From assembly GCA_963820545.1 (NCBI GenBank), contig CAWGAJ010000001.1:868001-932000 (forward strand): a stretch of DNA of 64,000 nucleotides, written 5' to 3'. Below the pieces are notes generated by a model. That model ran no database searches. It was not told where the DNA came from and saw only the letters and a list, made by a program, of their open reading frames with translations. The translations under genes were made by a program, and so were the position numbers. Positions 46,297-55,237 of this stretch are shown in pieces (position 1 is the first letter of the stretch; the number at the start of each line of letters is the position of its first letter). The DNA comes from CAWGAJ01 sp963820545 (GTDB taxonomy: Bacteria; Planctomycetota; Planctomycetia; Pirellulales; Thermoguttaceae).

Positions 46297-48646
46297 ATGT
46301 TTTTTCTTCGCCAAAACATAAGCACGGCTTTGATTCTGGCCGTTGTGTTTTCCGTGACCACGGTCTGGGCCGAAAATGAAGGACAAGAAGATCTCGATAA
46401 GGCCGCCGAAGCCAAACTCTCGGCCGGGACCATCAGCGACCTGGGCGAGGTGATCCGACTAATCGAGAGCGCCCTGCAAAAGGGGCTGGACGAGTCGAAC
46501 GCCGCGTTTGCCAAGAAACTCTTGGCCTCGGCCTTTATCCAGCGGGGTACGGCGGTGACACAGACGATCTTCAAGAGTCCGACGCCCGATCCGCGCTGGC
46601 CGCAATACCGGCAGTTTGCCTTATCCGACCTAGAGAAGGCGATCAAATTAGATCCCAAACAGCCCCAGGTGTTGATCCTGATTACTCAACTGAATCTGCT
46701 CCCCGAAGGCGATGAGAAACGGGCCAGGGAAGCCATTAATCGAAGCCATTGAAGATGCCAGCGACGATCCCCAAGTTCAGGCAAAGGCCCTGGTCATGCG
46801 GGCGGGGATGGAGAAAGACCTGGAGAAACGTTTGCCCGATCTGGACGAGGCGGTGCGTCTGGCGCCAAAAGATGCCGACCCGGTGCGTTCCCGCGGTTTG
46901 GTCCTGGCCGATCTGCAAAAGTACGACGAATCCCTGGAGGATCTGAACAAGGCTCTCGAACTGGATGGCAATCATGCACCCACTTTCGAGGCAAAAGCGA
47001 TCGTGCTCACGCGCATGAAAAAATACGACGAAGCCTTGGAGGTCTTAGAGCAGGTGCAAAAGCTGGCTCCCAATGCCATCGCCCCCTGGCTGCAAAAAAC
47101 ACACATTCATTCCTTGCAAAAGAAACTCGACCTGGCAATCGAGGACCTCAACCACGCGGCGGCGATTGACGTGGGCAATGTGAGCGTGATTTTGCTGCGA
47201 TCTTCGCTGTATCAAGAAAAAGGCGACAAGGAAAAGGCCCTGGCCGACGCCGAAGAAGCGCTCCGCTTGCGACCCAAGTTTCCGCTGGCCATTCGCACTT
47301 ACGCTTCGCTCCTGGCCGAGATGGGCAAATTCGACAAAGCCCTAGAGGAATTGGTCAGACTGCGGGCACTGGACCCGAACGATCCCCTTTCGACCATGCA
47401 ATTGGCCCAGGTCCACGTGAGACAAAAACGCTCTTCTAAAGCCATCGAAGTGTATAGCGAATTTCTCAAACAACATCCCAACGATCCCAACATCCTCCGC
47501 GCCCGCGCCGACGCCTACTTGAACATCGGCAAACAAGCCGAAGCCATCGCCGATTATGAAAGCGCCTACAAGGAGTTGCCCAAGGATCCGGGACTGCTGA
47601 ACAACTTTGCCTGGGTGTTGGCCACATCTCCGGAGGAAAAACTCCGCGACGGCCCGCGGGCCGTGAAACTGGCCACCGAGTCCTGCGAACAGACCGAATA
47701 CAAGCAAGCGCATATCCTCAGCACGCTCGCGGCGGCCTATGCGGAAACCGGCGACTTCGATACCGCGCTGAAGTGGTCCGCCAAGGCCGTGGAAATCGGC
47801 AGCCAAGAACACGGCGAGGAATTGAAAAAAGAATTAGAAAGCTATCAGGCCCGTAAACCGTGGCGCGAACTGCTTTCGGAGAAGGAGCCCGGTCCGGAAG
47901 AGGATCAAGCGGAAAAAACCCAGGAAAAGTCGGGCGGCGACAATCAACCCGCGCATAGCGGGGAAAAAGCTGCTCAATCCCCGGCCGATTCACCCCGGGC
48001 CGAGGAGTCAGCCATAAAAATCCTGCAACCATTTAACGGCAAAACTCTCAACGGCTGGACCGTAAAACAACCGGTGGAACAAAGCAATTGGACCACCGGC
48101 GTTGCGCAAATCGATCCGCAAAATCCCGCCGGCTTGATTGCTTCATTTGCCGGAAATCAACCGGGCGAACTGATTAACCTGGAAAGCGGCGGGGTGGATA
48201 TTTATACCGTGCCAAAATACGGCGATTGCGCCATCGAGCTGGAGTTCATGGTCCCCAAAGGATCGAACTCCGGCGTCTATGTAATGGGCGAATACGAAAT
48301 ACAAATTCTCGATAGCTTCGGCAAGACGACCCTCGGACCGAGCGATCTGGGCGCGATCTACGGCGTCGCTGCGCCCAAGGTCAATGCGGCCAAGGCCCCG
48401 GGAGAATGGCAATCATTAGCAATCGAATTTCAGGCCCCCCGTTTCGCCGAGGGGCAAAAAACCGCCAACGCCCGTTTTATTAAAGTAACGCTCAACGACC
48501 AGGTGATTCACGAGAATCTGGAAATGAAAGGTCCCACGCCCGGCGGCTTGACCGGCAAAGAAGCGGCCGAAGGACCGCTCTTGTTCCAGGGCAGTCACGG
48601 GCCGGCGGCTTATCGGAATATCAAAATCACAACTGCGCCTCATTAG
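46297..48646 (+). CDS. TPR-repeat protein with C-terminal DUF1080 (3-keto-disaccharide hydrolase-type) domain (frameshifted)
   Basis: ATG 46297 begins MFFLRQNISTALILAVVFSVTTVWA, a signal peptide, followed by a helical region. The frame breaks near 46738 (GAAGCCATTAATCG): the first frame ends EAINRSH, the other continues LIEAIEDASDDPQVQ. About eight TPR units follow (for example DEAVRLAPKDADPVRSRGLV and YDESLEDLNKALELD). An acidic linker leads to a DUF1080 domain from about 48030: FNGKTLNGWTV, YGDCAIELEFMVPKGSNSGVYVMGEYEIQI, and GPLLFQGSHGPAAYRNIKI. DUF1080 is a concanavalin-like fold with hydrolase activity on 3-keto sugars in some members. Export suggests a periplasmic role in carbohydrate handling (inference). 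Confidence 0.85.
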
Positions 48647-48730
48647 AGAAAAGGGGTCAGAACTATTTTTCAGACATGAAGTACTGGGAACTATATTGGG
48701 TATCGAAAAATAGTTCTGACCCCTTTTCTC
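48646..48730. repeat. Long perfect inverted repeat after the TPR-DUF1080 gene
   Basis: Arms of 26 bp (48646-48671 and 48705-48730; each contains GGGGTCAGAACTATTTTTC or its complement) pair perfectly around a 33-bp spacer. The left arm begins at the last base of the stop codon. The arms recall REP-type palindromes associated with tyrosine transposases and could also act as a bidirectional terminator. Confidence 0.8.
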
Positions 48731-48751
48731 CCCTTTTTTCCCTTATAAGCC

Positions 48752-49354
48752 ATGGACTGGAATCCGTTAATTAATTTTCTGCGGTCTGATCCGTTGATTG
48801 TATTGGCTATTGTGCTGGCGGGCTTTTTAATCATTATGGTGGGGCACATCTGCTTGTACAATAGTTGCTTATTGGCGATCTGCCCAAAGATCAAGGAATA
48901 TGACACTCGGTTGATCGCCGGCACTTCCTTTAGAGCCTGGCTGCTCATGCTGACGATGCTTTACCGCCGGGTAATTGTGGACGCGGAACGCAAGGAGGTG
49001 ATTATTCTGCGGCGCTTGTTTTGGATTTTCAATAAAACCAGAACTATTCCCTTCGATCAGATCCAGGAGATCGCTTACAATTATGAAGATTGGGGACCGT
49101 ATACAAGTCTGGGATTCACCGGCAGTTCCAAGGATTGTTTCTCCGTAAAGCTGCGTCTCTTGAATGACGAGGAAGTGCCTTTGTTCAACTTTGTCGGGGA
49201 AGGCTCATTTAAAACCGGCTTATTAAATCCGCTACTTTCCCTGCGCTGGATCATTATGAAGATAACATTTGCCTTTTGCGGAAGGCAGGAAGAGCTTTCG
49301 CTTAATTTCGTCGATCGCTTAGAGAAGTTGATCGGTGTGAGAGTATCGCCCTAA
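48752..49354 (+). CDS. Membrane-associated hypothetical protein
   Basis: A 200-residue protein starting MDWNPLINFLRSDP. One clear membrane helix (LIVLAIVLAGFLIIMVGHIC) precedes a weaker hydrophobic stretch (FRAWLLMLTMLY). The rest is soluble with YRRVIVDAERKEVIILRRLFWIFNKTRTIPFDQIQEIAYNYEDWG, reminiscent of PH-like membrane proteins in the pattern of basic plus 'IPFDQIQEIAY' strands; that resemblance is only suggestive. No strong ribosome binding site is seen. It ends 3 bp before the inverted MITE copy. Unknown function. Confidence 0.65.
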   Translation: MDWNPLINFLRSDPLIVLAIVLAGFLIIMVGHICLYNSCLLAICPKIKEYDTRLIAGTSFRAWLLMLTMLYRRVIVDAERKEVIILRRLFWIFNKTRTIPFDQIQEIAYNYEDWGPYTSLGFTGSSKDCFSVKLRLLNDEEVPLFNFVGEGSFKTGLLNPLLSLRWIIMKITFAFCGRQEELSLNFVDRLEKLIGVRVSP

Positions 49355-49356
49355 CT

Positions 49357-49525
49357 GCATTTCTCACTGTAGGGTGTGACAAGGTCGCGCAAGTTGTTGG
49401 TGGGTCGGCGCAAACTGATCAATATGTAATTTACAGCCTGTACGATGGCGAGCATATAATCCGCGACCGAAGTCCCACCACGAAAACAGTTTGCTTGACC
49501 CACCCTACACGTTGGTGAGCAATGC
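49357..49525 (-). repeat. 169-bp MITE-like element, copy D (inverted)
   Basis: Inverted relative to copies A-C, termini GCATTTCTCACTGTAGGG and GTTGGTGAGCAATGC. The sequence GCCCTAA lies just outside both ends (about 49348-49354 and 49526-49532), a possible target duplication, though the left one includes the stop codon of the preceding gene and is separated by two bases. Confidence 0.82.
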
Positions 49526-49541
49526 GCCCTAATTGTCGATG

Positions 49542-51266
49542 CTATTCAGGCATGATCTCGGCGTTATCTTTATCTTTCTCTTTGGGCGGCGTGTAGGGCA
49601 GGGGAGAATCGGTGCGGAAAATGGGCAAGTAGCGGTAATAGACTTCCAGCGTCAGCGCGTTAAAGGCGGTAATCATGATCCGGCCGCCGCGGTCGCCCCA
49701 GGCGTCGGCGGAGGGCGTCAAGGGATCCCAACTTCCCGTGGCGCAACCTTGCTTTTCCTGACTCTCGATGAGAACGCGGCGCATTTTGCGGTTCCAGGCA
49801 TCCCATTCCGGTCCGCCGAAGTTATGCATGGCCAGCGTGGCGTAGTACCAATAGTATGAATTGCGGTACAACTTGTCGTCGGGGAGATTTTCCAGGATGT
49901 ATTGCTTGCCTTCGAGCATGGCGGGATCGTTGCGGTCGATGCCCAGGTACTGCGTGCAGAGCATGCCAATGGCAGTCCGGGCGGGAGTCACATGGTCGTA
50001 GGGTTGATAAGAAAACAGGCCGAGATGTTCGCCTTTGGCGACGGAGCGGAGGAATTTTTTCGAGTTATCGAAGATCAAGGAGTTGACGGGCAGTCCGGCC
50101 AAGATGCCGCTTTTTAGGGCCATGATTTGCCAGCCGGTAACCGAAATATCGCCGGGATCGCCGGGCACATAGCGCCAGCCGCCGGTGCTTTCGTTTTCGG
50201 CGCGTTCGATATAGGCCACGGCCTTTCGCGCGGCTTGTCCGATATTTTCATCCCTGGTCATGCCGTATGCTTCGCAGAGGGCCAAGGCGGCCAGACCCTG
50301 GGCATACATGGGCTGCATGGAGTTGCCGGCGAGATTGCCGTCGGGCGTCTGCTGTTTGACGAGCCAGGAGAGTCCTTTGGAGATGGTCTGTTGATAAAGA
50401 CCTTTGGATTTATGAGTTTGCCCGGCGGCCAAAAAGGGCAGTAAGGCCATGGCGGTTGCCGCCTCGTCGGAACGAATCAGCCCCGGTCCGGAGCAGACGC
50501 CGTTTTTGCATTGACTGCGATGATCCAGGCTCCATTTGCCATAAGCGGTTTGGTGGCGATGGAGCCAATTGAGCGCTGCGCCCACGGCGCGTTCGGAGGC
50601 CTTGGTGCCGCCAAAGGCGCCGACCAAGGCTTCGCGATGGCCGCGGCCGCGGCTGCCAAAACCTTCGCCTTGACCGCCCACGCCGGGCTTATCGCCCAAT
50701 CCCGACCCCACGCCCACGCCGCCCCGGCCCGCCGGACCAGGAAGGTTCATGGCGCTCGGTCCGCCTAGTCCGCCTAGTTGAGGGCCTTTCTGATCAGTGG
50801 CCGATCCGCCTCCGGCTTCGACGAACTCGGGCGAATCGTCGTAATAAAGGGCCGTTTGCGAGGCAAACGGCTTGGCCTCATACATACTGAGTGTATCGGT
50901 GTTTAGCTCGGTGGGCTCCAAGGGAGCGTCGCCCACTTCAAAACGCGAGAATTCCGGCGGCGGGCTGGTTTCGGTTTGGGAGGCGCTGAACGTCGGCGCC
51001 ACGTCGTTGCGATCAATGACGATGCCGGGAGTCGCAATTGATATCAAACCCAGTACGATGAGCGCTAAGGCGTGAAACGCCGCTGAACCCAAATACCACT
51101 GACCGGTCTCGCGGAAATAATCTTTACCAGCGATTAGCGTGTCTTTCAGGTTCCAGGTGAAGATGAGCGTGGCGATGCCCGTTAGTGTTTTGGCGCACTT
51201 CCGGGCAAAGCGGCGAATCGCAAGCAAAATGGCGGAAAAGATTGTGAAAAACAAGGGCGACCTCAT
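49542..51266 (-). CDS. Prenyltransferase/squalene oxidase repeat-type protein
   Basis: A 574-residue protein; ATG 51266 was preferred to a TTG two codons upstream. An N-terminal membrane helix (YLGSAAFHALALIVLGLISIA) is followed by a low-complexity Gly-rich region (QLGGLGGPSAMNLPGPAGRGGVG). Then comes an alpha/alpha-barrel with repeats resembling squalene cyclase and prenyltransferase folds: ALNWLHRHQTAYGKWSLDHRS, GLSWLVKQQTPDGNLAGN, AVAYIERAENESTGGWRYVPG. QW-like motifs are seen, but no DxDD acid motif I recognise, so it is probably not a triterpene cyclase. Similar planctomycete proteins are numerous and uncharacterised. Probably an inner-membrane protein with a large periplasmic or cytoplasmic domain. 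Confidence 0.8.
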   Translation of the reverse strand: MRSPLFFTIFSAILLAIRRFARKCAKTLTGIATLIFTWNLKDTLIAGKDYFRETGQWYLGSAAFHALALIVLGLISIATPGIVIDRNDVAPTFSASQTETSPPPEFSRFEVGDAPLEPTELNTDTLSMYEAKPFASQTALYYDDSPEFVEAGGGSATDQKGPQLGGLGGPSAMNLPGPAGRGGVGVGSGLGDKPGVGGQGEGFGSRGRGHREALVGAFGGTKASERAVGAALNWLHRHQTAYGKWSLDHRSQCKNGVCSGPGLIRSDEAATAMALLPFLAAGQTHKSKGLYQQTISKGLSWLVKQQTPDGNLAGNSMQPMYAQGLAALALCEAYGMTRDENIGQAARKAVAYIERAENESTGGWRYVPGDPGDISVTGWQIMALKSGILAGLPVNSLIFDNSKKFLRSVAKGEHLGLFSYQPYDHVTPARTAIGMLCTQYLGIDRNDPAMLEGKQYILENLPDDKLYRNSYYWYYATLAMHNFGGPEWDAWNRKMRRVLIESQEKQGCATGSWDPLTPSADAWGDRGGRIMITAFNALTLEVYYRYLPIFRTDSPLPYTPPKEKDKDNAEIMPE

Positions 51267-51910
51267 GGGCAAATATATCCGCTAAATTCTAGTATAAAAC
51301 GGATATTGCTTATTCGCAATTGCTTGAATCCACCCGACAGCAGGGTAAGCGAAAGTCATTTATTCAGTTTCCACTTTCTATGTATTATAGCGCATTTCAA
51401 TTATGTGTAGGGGGAAATACAGCGTGCCACGGGCATCTTGCCCGTGCTTTTTACCGGCACTGGCGAGATGCCAGTGCCACACAAACCGGAAATAAAACAG
51501 ATCGCCGGCAATTAGGCATATCTCTCGCACAGGGACAGTCCAAAGAACTCGATGCCCGGCTTCCCTAAACCCGGCTGGGCCAGTTTTTCGCTTGGATTTT
51601 CCTTGATAGGATTGATTTCTAGGGGGGGGTACCTACCAAAAATTATTGACAAGATCATGCAATAAGTATGATAATTACTTTTTTGCGGGATGTGGAAATC
51701 GCTCATCCAACTCTAGGTTTATAGGCAGCGTTCGTACCTCATAGCCTGACACTCTGATATTCCGCTCTGACATCGGGTGTTTTGGGGTACTTTCTGACAT
51801 GGCTCGCAGCGGGCCGACCCAAGAAGCAAACGCCGGAGATGCCCTGGTTTTTTGGTGCTTGTTTCTACTGCTTTCACAAAAAAATATATAGCAATTGAGG
51901 AGATTTTACA
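51267..51910. other. Intergenic region with promoter and leader
   Basis: A 644-bp gap. It includes dispersed palindromes such as GTGCCACGGGCATCTTGCCCG (about 51423, shown in part), a run of nine G (51622-51630), a sigma70-type promoter (51646-51675) and a leader of about 230 nt before the HAF-repeat gene. No gene is convincing. Confidence 0.5.
51646..51675 (+). promoter_or_regulatory. Sigma70-type promoter upstream of the HAF-repeat gene
   Basis: TTGACA (51646-51651) and GATAAT (51670-51675) are 18 bp apart; TATGAT (51667-51672) overlaps at 15 bp. Predicted transcription would begin near 51682, leaving a leader of about 230 nt before ATG 51911. Confidence 0.5.
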
Positions 51911-53002
51911 ATGAATCGACATCTATGTTTTATGGCCGTAATTATCACGTGCGTATTGGCCTGCGGCGCAGCACAAGCGATCACATATAATATCACTAAC
52001 CTGGGCACACTCGGCGGAACATACAGCGAGGCCCTTGGCATCAACGCCAGCGGGCAGGTCGTGGGCAGTGCGGAAACCGCATCGGGCTACATCCATGCCT
52101 TTCTCTACAGCGGCGGGGCCATACAGGACCTGGGCACACTCGGTGGAACATATAGCGGGGCCCACGGCATCAACGCCAGCGGGCAGGTCGTGGGCAGTTC
52201 CTACACCGCATCTGACGACTACCGTGCCTTTCTCTATAACGGCGGGGCCATGCAGGGCCTGGGCACACTCGGCGGAACATACAGCGATGCCTCCGGCATC
52301 AACGCCATGGGGCAGGTCGTGGGCTATGCAGACACAGCCTTGGGCAACCAACATGCCTTTCTCTATAGCGGCGGGTCCATGCAAGACCTGGGCACACTCA
52401 GCGGATCATGGAGCGAGGCCTACGGCATCAACGCCAGTGGGCAGGTCGTGGGCTGGTCGGACTCCGCAGCGGGCGCCGGGCATGCCTTTCTCTATAGCGG
52501 CGGGTCCATGCATGACCTGGGCACATTGGGCGGATTTTCTAGCGAGGCTTTGGGCATCAACATCAGTGGGCAGGTCGTGGGCACTTCATACACCACGTCG
52601 GGCTATGAACATGCCTTTCTCTACAGCGGCGGGACCATGCACGACCTGGGCACACTCGGCGGATCATACAGCAAGGCCTATGGGATTAACGCCAGCGGGC
52701 AGGTCGTGGGCTGGGCGTACACCGCATCGGGCTTTGAACATGCCTTTCTCTACAGCGGCGGCTCGATGACTGATCTAAACACCAAGATTGCTCCCGGCTC
52801 GGGATGGGAACTCTGGGAGGCGACTGGGATCAACGATTCCGGGCAAATTATTGGGTACGGCGTTATCGGTGGTTACGGGCATGCCTTCCTGCTTACGCCC
52901 GTGCCCGAGCCCTCTACGCTTGCGCTCCTAGGTGTCGGCGGGATTGGTTTGCTGGCCTTGGGCAGTTTCCCATGGAGAAGGCGAACTTGTAAGAACTTCT
53001 AA
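51911..53002 (+). CDS. HAF-repeat PEP-CTERM protein
   Basis: A 363-residue exported protein behind GAGGAG. The signal peptide is FMAVIITCVLACGAAQA. The body consists of six regular repeats of about 41 residues plus one degenerate repeat, each with LGTLGGTYSEALGINASGQVVG and HAFLYSGGAIQDLG-like strands, the 'HAF' extracellular repeat (beta-propeller-like). The C-terminus VPEPSTLALLGVGGIGLLALG then RRR is a PEP-CTERM sorting signal. The nucleotide repeats are very similar, so copy number may vary between strains. Probably a surface or matrix protein; partner exosortase is not in the window. Confidence 0.9.
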   Translation: MNRHLCFMAVIITCVLACGAAQAITYNITNLGTLGGTYSEALGINASGQVVGSAETASGYIHAFLYSGGAIQDLGTLGGTYSGAHGINASGQVVGSSYTASDDYRAFLYNGGAMQGLGTLGGTYSDASGINAMGQVVGYADTALGNQHAFLYSGGSMQDLGTLSGSWSEAYGINASGQVVGWSDSAAGAGHAFLYSGGSMHDLGTLGGFSSEALGINISGQVVGTSYTTSGYEHAFLYSGGTMHDLGTLGGSYSKAYGINASGQVVGWAYTASGFEHAFLYSGGSMTDLNTKIAPGSGWELWEATGINDSGQIIGYGVIGGYGHAFLLTPVPEPSTLALLGVGGIGLLALGSFPWRRRTCKNF

Positions 53003-53202
53003 CAAAATGAAGAAAATGTCCATTATGTGTGCCACGACCAACCTTCGGTCGGTGCCCTGTTCACAAGCAGTGTTTTTTTCGGCGTTTCAAACGGCACTGC
53101 TTGCAAGCAAGCAGTGGCACACATCATTTTATTAGAAGCCCTAAGTAAGGAATATGGTATTTGCCAATATCAATTGGTTTTATGCAATAAGACTCCCAAT
53201 CT
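53003..53202. other. Intergenic spacer with hairpins
   Basis: Holds a CGACCAACCTTCGGTCGGTG hairpin (about 53035) related to the 136-bp repeat core and a CACTGCTTGCAAGCAAGCAGTG palindrome (about 53096; split CACTGCTTGC / AAGCAAGCAGTG). No gene. Confidence 0.5.
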
Positions 53203-55224
53203 CTATTTCGAAAGGCGGGAGCGGTAAGAATTCAATTTGTCTTCAAACTGCCTGGCCTGCGCTGTCAGGCCCTTGGATCTGGCGATATCCAAAGCCTTCT
53301 GGGCAGTGGCCAGTGCCTTGTCGGCTTGGCTTGTTTTGGCATAAGCCGACATTAAATTGTCATAGGCGTCGAGATAGTCGGGATTGAGTTGAACGGCCGC
53401 GGTGAAAGCGGCGATCGCCTCTTCCAGCCGGTTTGCTTTGACCAAGGCCACGCCCAGATTGTTGTAGGCTTCGGCATAGTTAGGATCCAGGCGCATGGCT
53501 TGTTGGAAATGTAGGATCGCTTCCTGTGTCCGGCCTGCTTGGAACAAGACCACGCCCAGGTTGTTGTAGGCCTCGGGAAAGTAAGGCTTTAGGCGGAGGA
53601 CCTGTTGGCAATGTTCCATGGCCTCCTCGAGTCGGCCCGCACTGACTAGGAAGAGGCCCAGGTTTTGGTGGGCATCCGGGTAATCGGGATTAAGGCGCAA
53701 GGCTTGTTGGAAATGTTCCATCGCCTTATGGGGCTGGCCGGCTTGGAGTAATGCCATGCCCAGGTTATTGTGGGCCATCCAACATGCTGGATTTTTTTCC
53801 AGGGTTGCCTGATACAGCGTAAGGGCGTCGGCGTAGAGCCTGCTTTGCCGCCAGGTCAGCAGCGTGAGCGCAAATAGCACAATAACCGCCGCAGCGTTGG
53901 CCGCCGATTGGATTTGCCGCCGCGACCGCTGGCGCCAAACGCTCCAGCCCGCCGCCGCCAAGGCGATCACCCCGATAACGGCTATGTGCTGATAGCGGTC
54001 GGCCACCAACGAAAACCGCATGAAACCCACGTCCGTAAAGCCTAGCACCGGCAGCAGCGCTATACAGAAAAATCCCCAGGCCAACAAAAACGGCCGACCC
54101 CAGGTTTCTCTATACCTCCACAACATTGCCGTAACGACCAGGGCTGCCAAAAGCGGCAGCCACCACAGTAAATTACCGGACTGAATGTGCCACTGCGGAT
54201 ACACTAAACACAGGTCCAGCGGCAAAAGGGCCTTGTAAAGGTAGAACCACACCACGCCGCCGGCCCCCAGCAGACGCTCGGCAAAACCAGCGTTGCGGAT
54301 CACTTCTCCTGTGCCGTGTGTTTGGAACCACACGTTCACGGCCGCCAAGACCATGGCAATCAGGAAAAACGGCGCAAGCTTTAGCAGATCACTTCGCGAT
54401 ACGGAAGGGGACAGTCCCATCCGCCAATGGCGGATTGGGACAGAGACCAAAGGGGACAGTCCCATTTTCGCTGAGGCGAAAATCGGGACAGTCCCCAGAC
54501 GCTGCCCAGTCCCCGTGCGGAGCCACCAGACGATCAACAACAGTAACAATGGCAAGATCGCCACCGATCCCTTGCTGAGCATCGCCAACACGAACGCCAA
54601 CAGGCTCAGCCAATAAAATAGTGGACGGTGGACAGTAGACGGTGGACAGTGGATGGAAGATGTTGAGGAGTGATGATAAGTAAGGGACGAAGGAATCTCG
54701 AATATTAAATAACACAGTATGGACAACAGAAAGAACAACATTGCCAGCAGATTTTTGCGCGAGGAGATCCAGGCCACTGACTCCACGTTCACGGGATGCA
54801 CGGCAAAGAGCATCGCCGCCAAGAAAGCGCCGGGAATGGCCAACTTGCGTAAAATAATCCAAATCAGCAACGAGGCGGCAATATGCAAGATCAGGTTGGT
54901 GACGTGATAACCGGTAGAGTTCATCCCCCAGAGGCGCCACTCCAGCCAGAGTGAAGTATTGCTCACCGGCCAATAGTCTGCGACTGCGGTGGTACACCAA
55001 AAATGATAGAGACCGTCCGCGGCCTTGATATACCTGTTGTCTGTCAGAAGCTTGTTGTCGTCGAGGACGAATCCGCCGCTTAAAGAGGGGAGGTAAGCAA
55101 AGAAGGCGGCCAGGGCGATGAGCGCTACTCCTGCCAGCACGCCCAGCCACAGCGCCGGCGATGCAAAGGTTCCCGGCCGGATCTGGGAAGAATGCTGCGG
55201 GGAAGATTTTTTGCGATTGGACAT
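53203..55224 (-). CDS. TMTC-like membrane glycosyltransferase with TPR tail, paralogue 1
   Basis: A 673-residue protein. An N-terminal multi-pass membrane region of 10 or more helices resembles GT-C/TMTC protein O-mannosyltransferases: DDNKLLTDNRYIKAADGLY, YWPVSNTSLWLEWRLWGMNSTGYHVTNLILH, HPVNVESVAWISSRKNLLAMLFFLLSI. A C-terminal array of about five TPRs (MEHFQQALRLNPDYPDAHQNLG and similar) follows. Two cytoplasmic or periplasmic loops contain foreign peptides encoded by dispersed repeats: HCPPSTVHRPL from a GTGGACGGTGGAC microrepeat (about 54622-54655) and GTVPIFASAKMGLSP from GGGGACAGTCCC palindromes (54405-54516). It begins 13 bp after paralogue 2 ends. Glycosyl transfer is by family inference. 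Confidence 0.85.
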   Translation of the reverse strand: MSNRKKSSPQHSSQIRPGTFASPALWLGVLAGVALIALAAFFAYLPSLSGGFVLDDNKLLTDNRYIKAADGLYHFWCTTAVADYWPVSNTSLWLEWRLWGMNSTGYHVTNLILHIAASLLIWIILRKLAIPGAFLAAMLFAVHPVNVESVAWISSRKNLLAMLFFLLSILCYLIFEIPSSLTYHHSSTSSIHCPPSTVHRPLFYWLSLLAFVLAMLSKGSVAILPLLLLLIVWWLRTGTGQRLGTVPIFASAKMGLSPLVSVPIRHWRMGLSPSVSRSDLLKLAPFFLIAMVLAAVNVWFQTHGTGEVIRNAGFAERLLGAGGVVWFYLYKALLPLDLCLVYPQWHIQSGNLLWWLPLLAALVVTAMLWRYRETWGRPFLLAWGFFCIALLPVLGFTDVGFMRFSLVADRYQHIAVIGVIALAAAGWSVWRQRSRRQIQSAANAAAVIVLFALTLLTWRQSRLYADALTLYQATLEKNPACWMAHNNLGMALLQAGQPHKAMEHFQQALRLNPDYPDAHQNLGLFLVSAGRLEEAMEHCQQVLRLKPYFPEAYNNLGVVLFQAGRTQEAILHFQQAMRLDPNYAEAYNNLGVALVKANRLEEAIAAFTAAVQLNPDYLDAYDNLMSAYAKTSQADKALATAQKALDIARSKGLTAQARQFEDKLNSYRSRLSK
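54405..54516. repeat. GGGGACAGTCCC palindrome cluster inside paralogue 1
   Basis: Several units of AAGGGGACAGTCCC and GGGACAGTCCCC arranged as nested inverted repeats with CATTTTCGCTGAGGCGAAAAT stems, kept in frame in the TMTC-like gene. Paralogues 2 and 3 have shorter versions at the same protein position. Confidence 0.85.
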
Positions 55225-55237
55225 GAGAAAGCCTGGG

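Noticed and set aside
51320..51568. Plus-strand frame of 82 codons in the intergenic region
   Set aside because: Translates dispersed palindromes and has no ribosome binding site.
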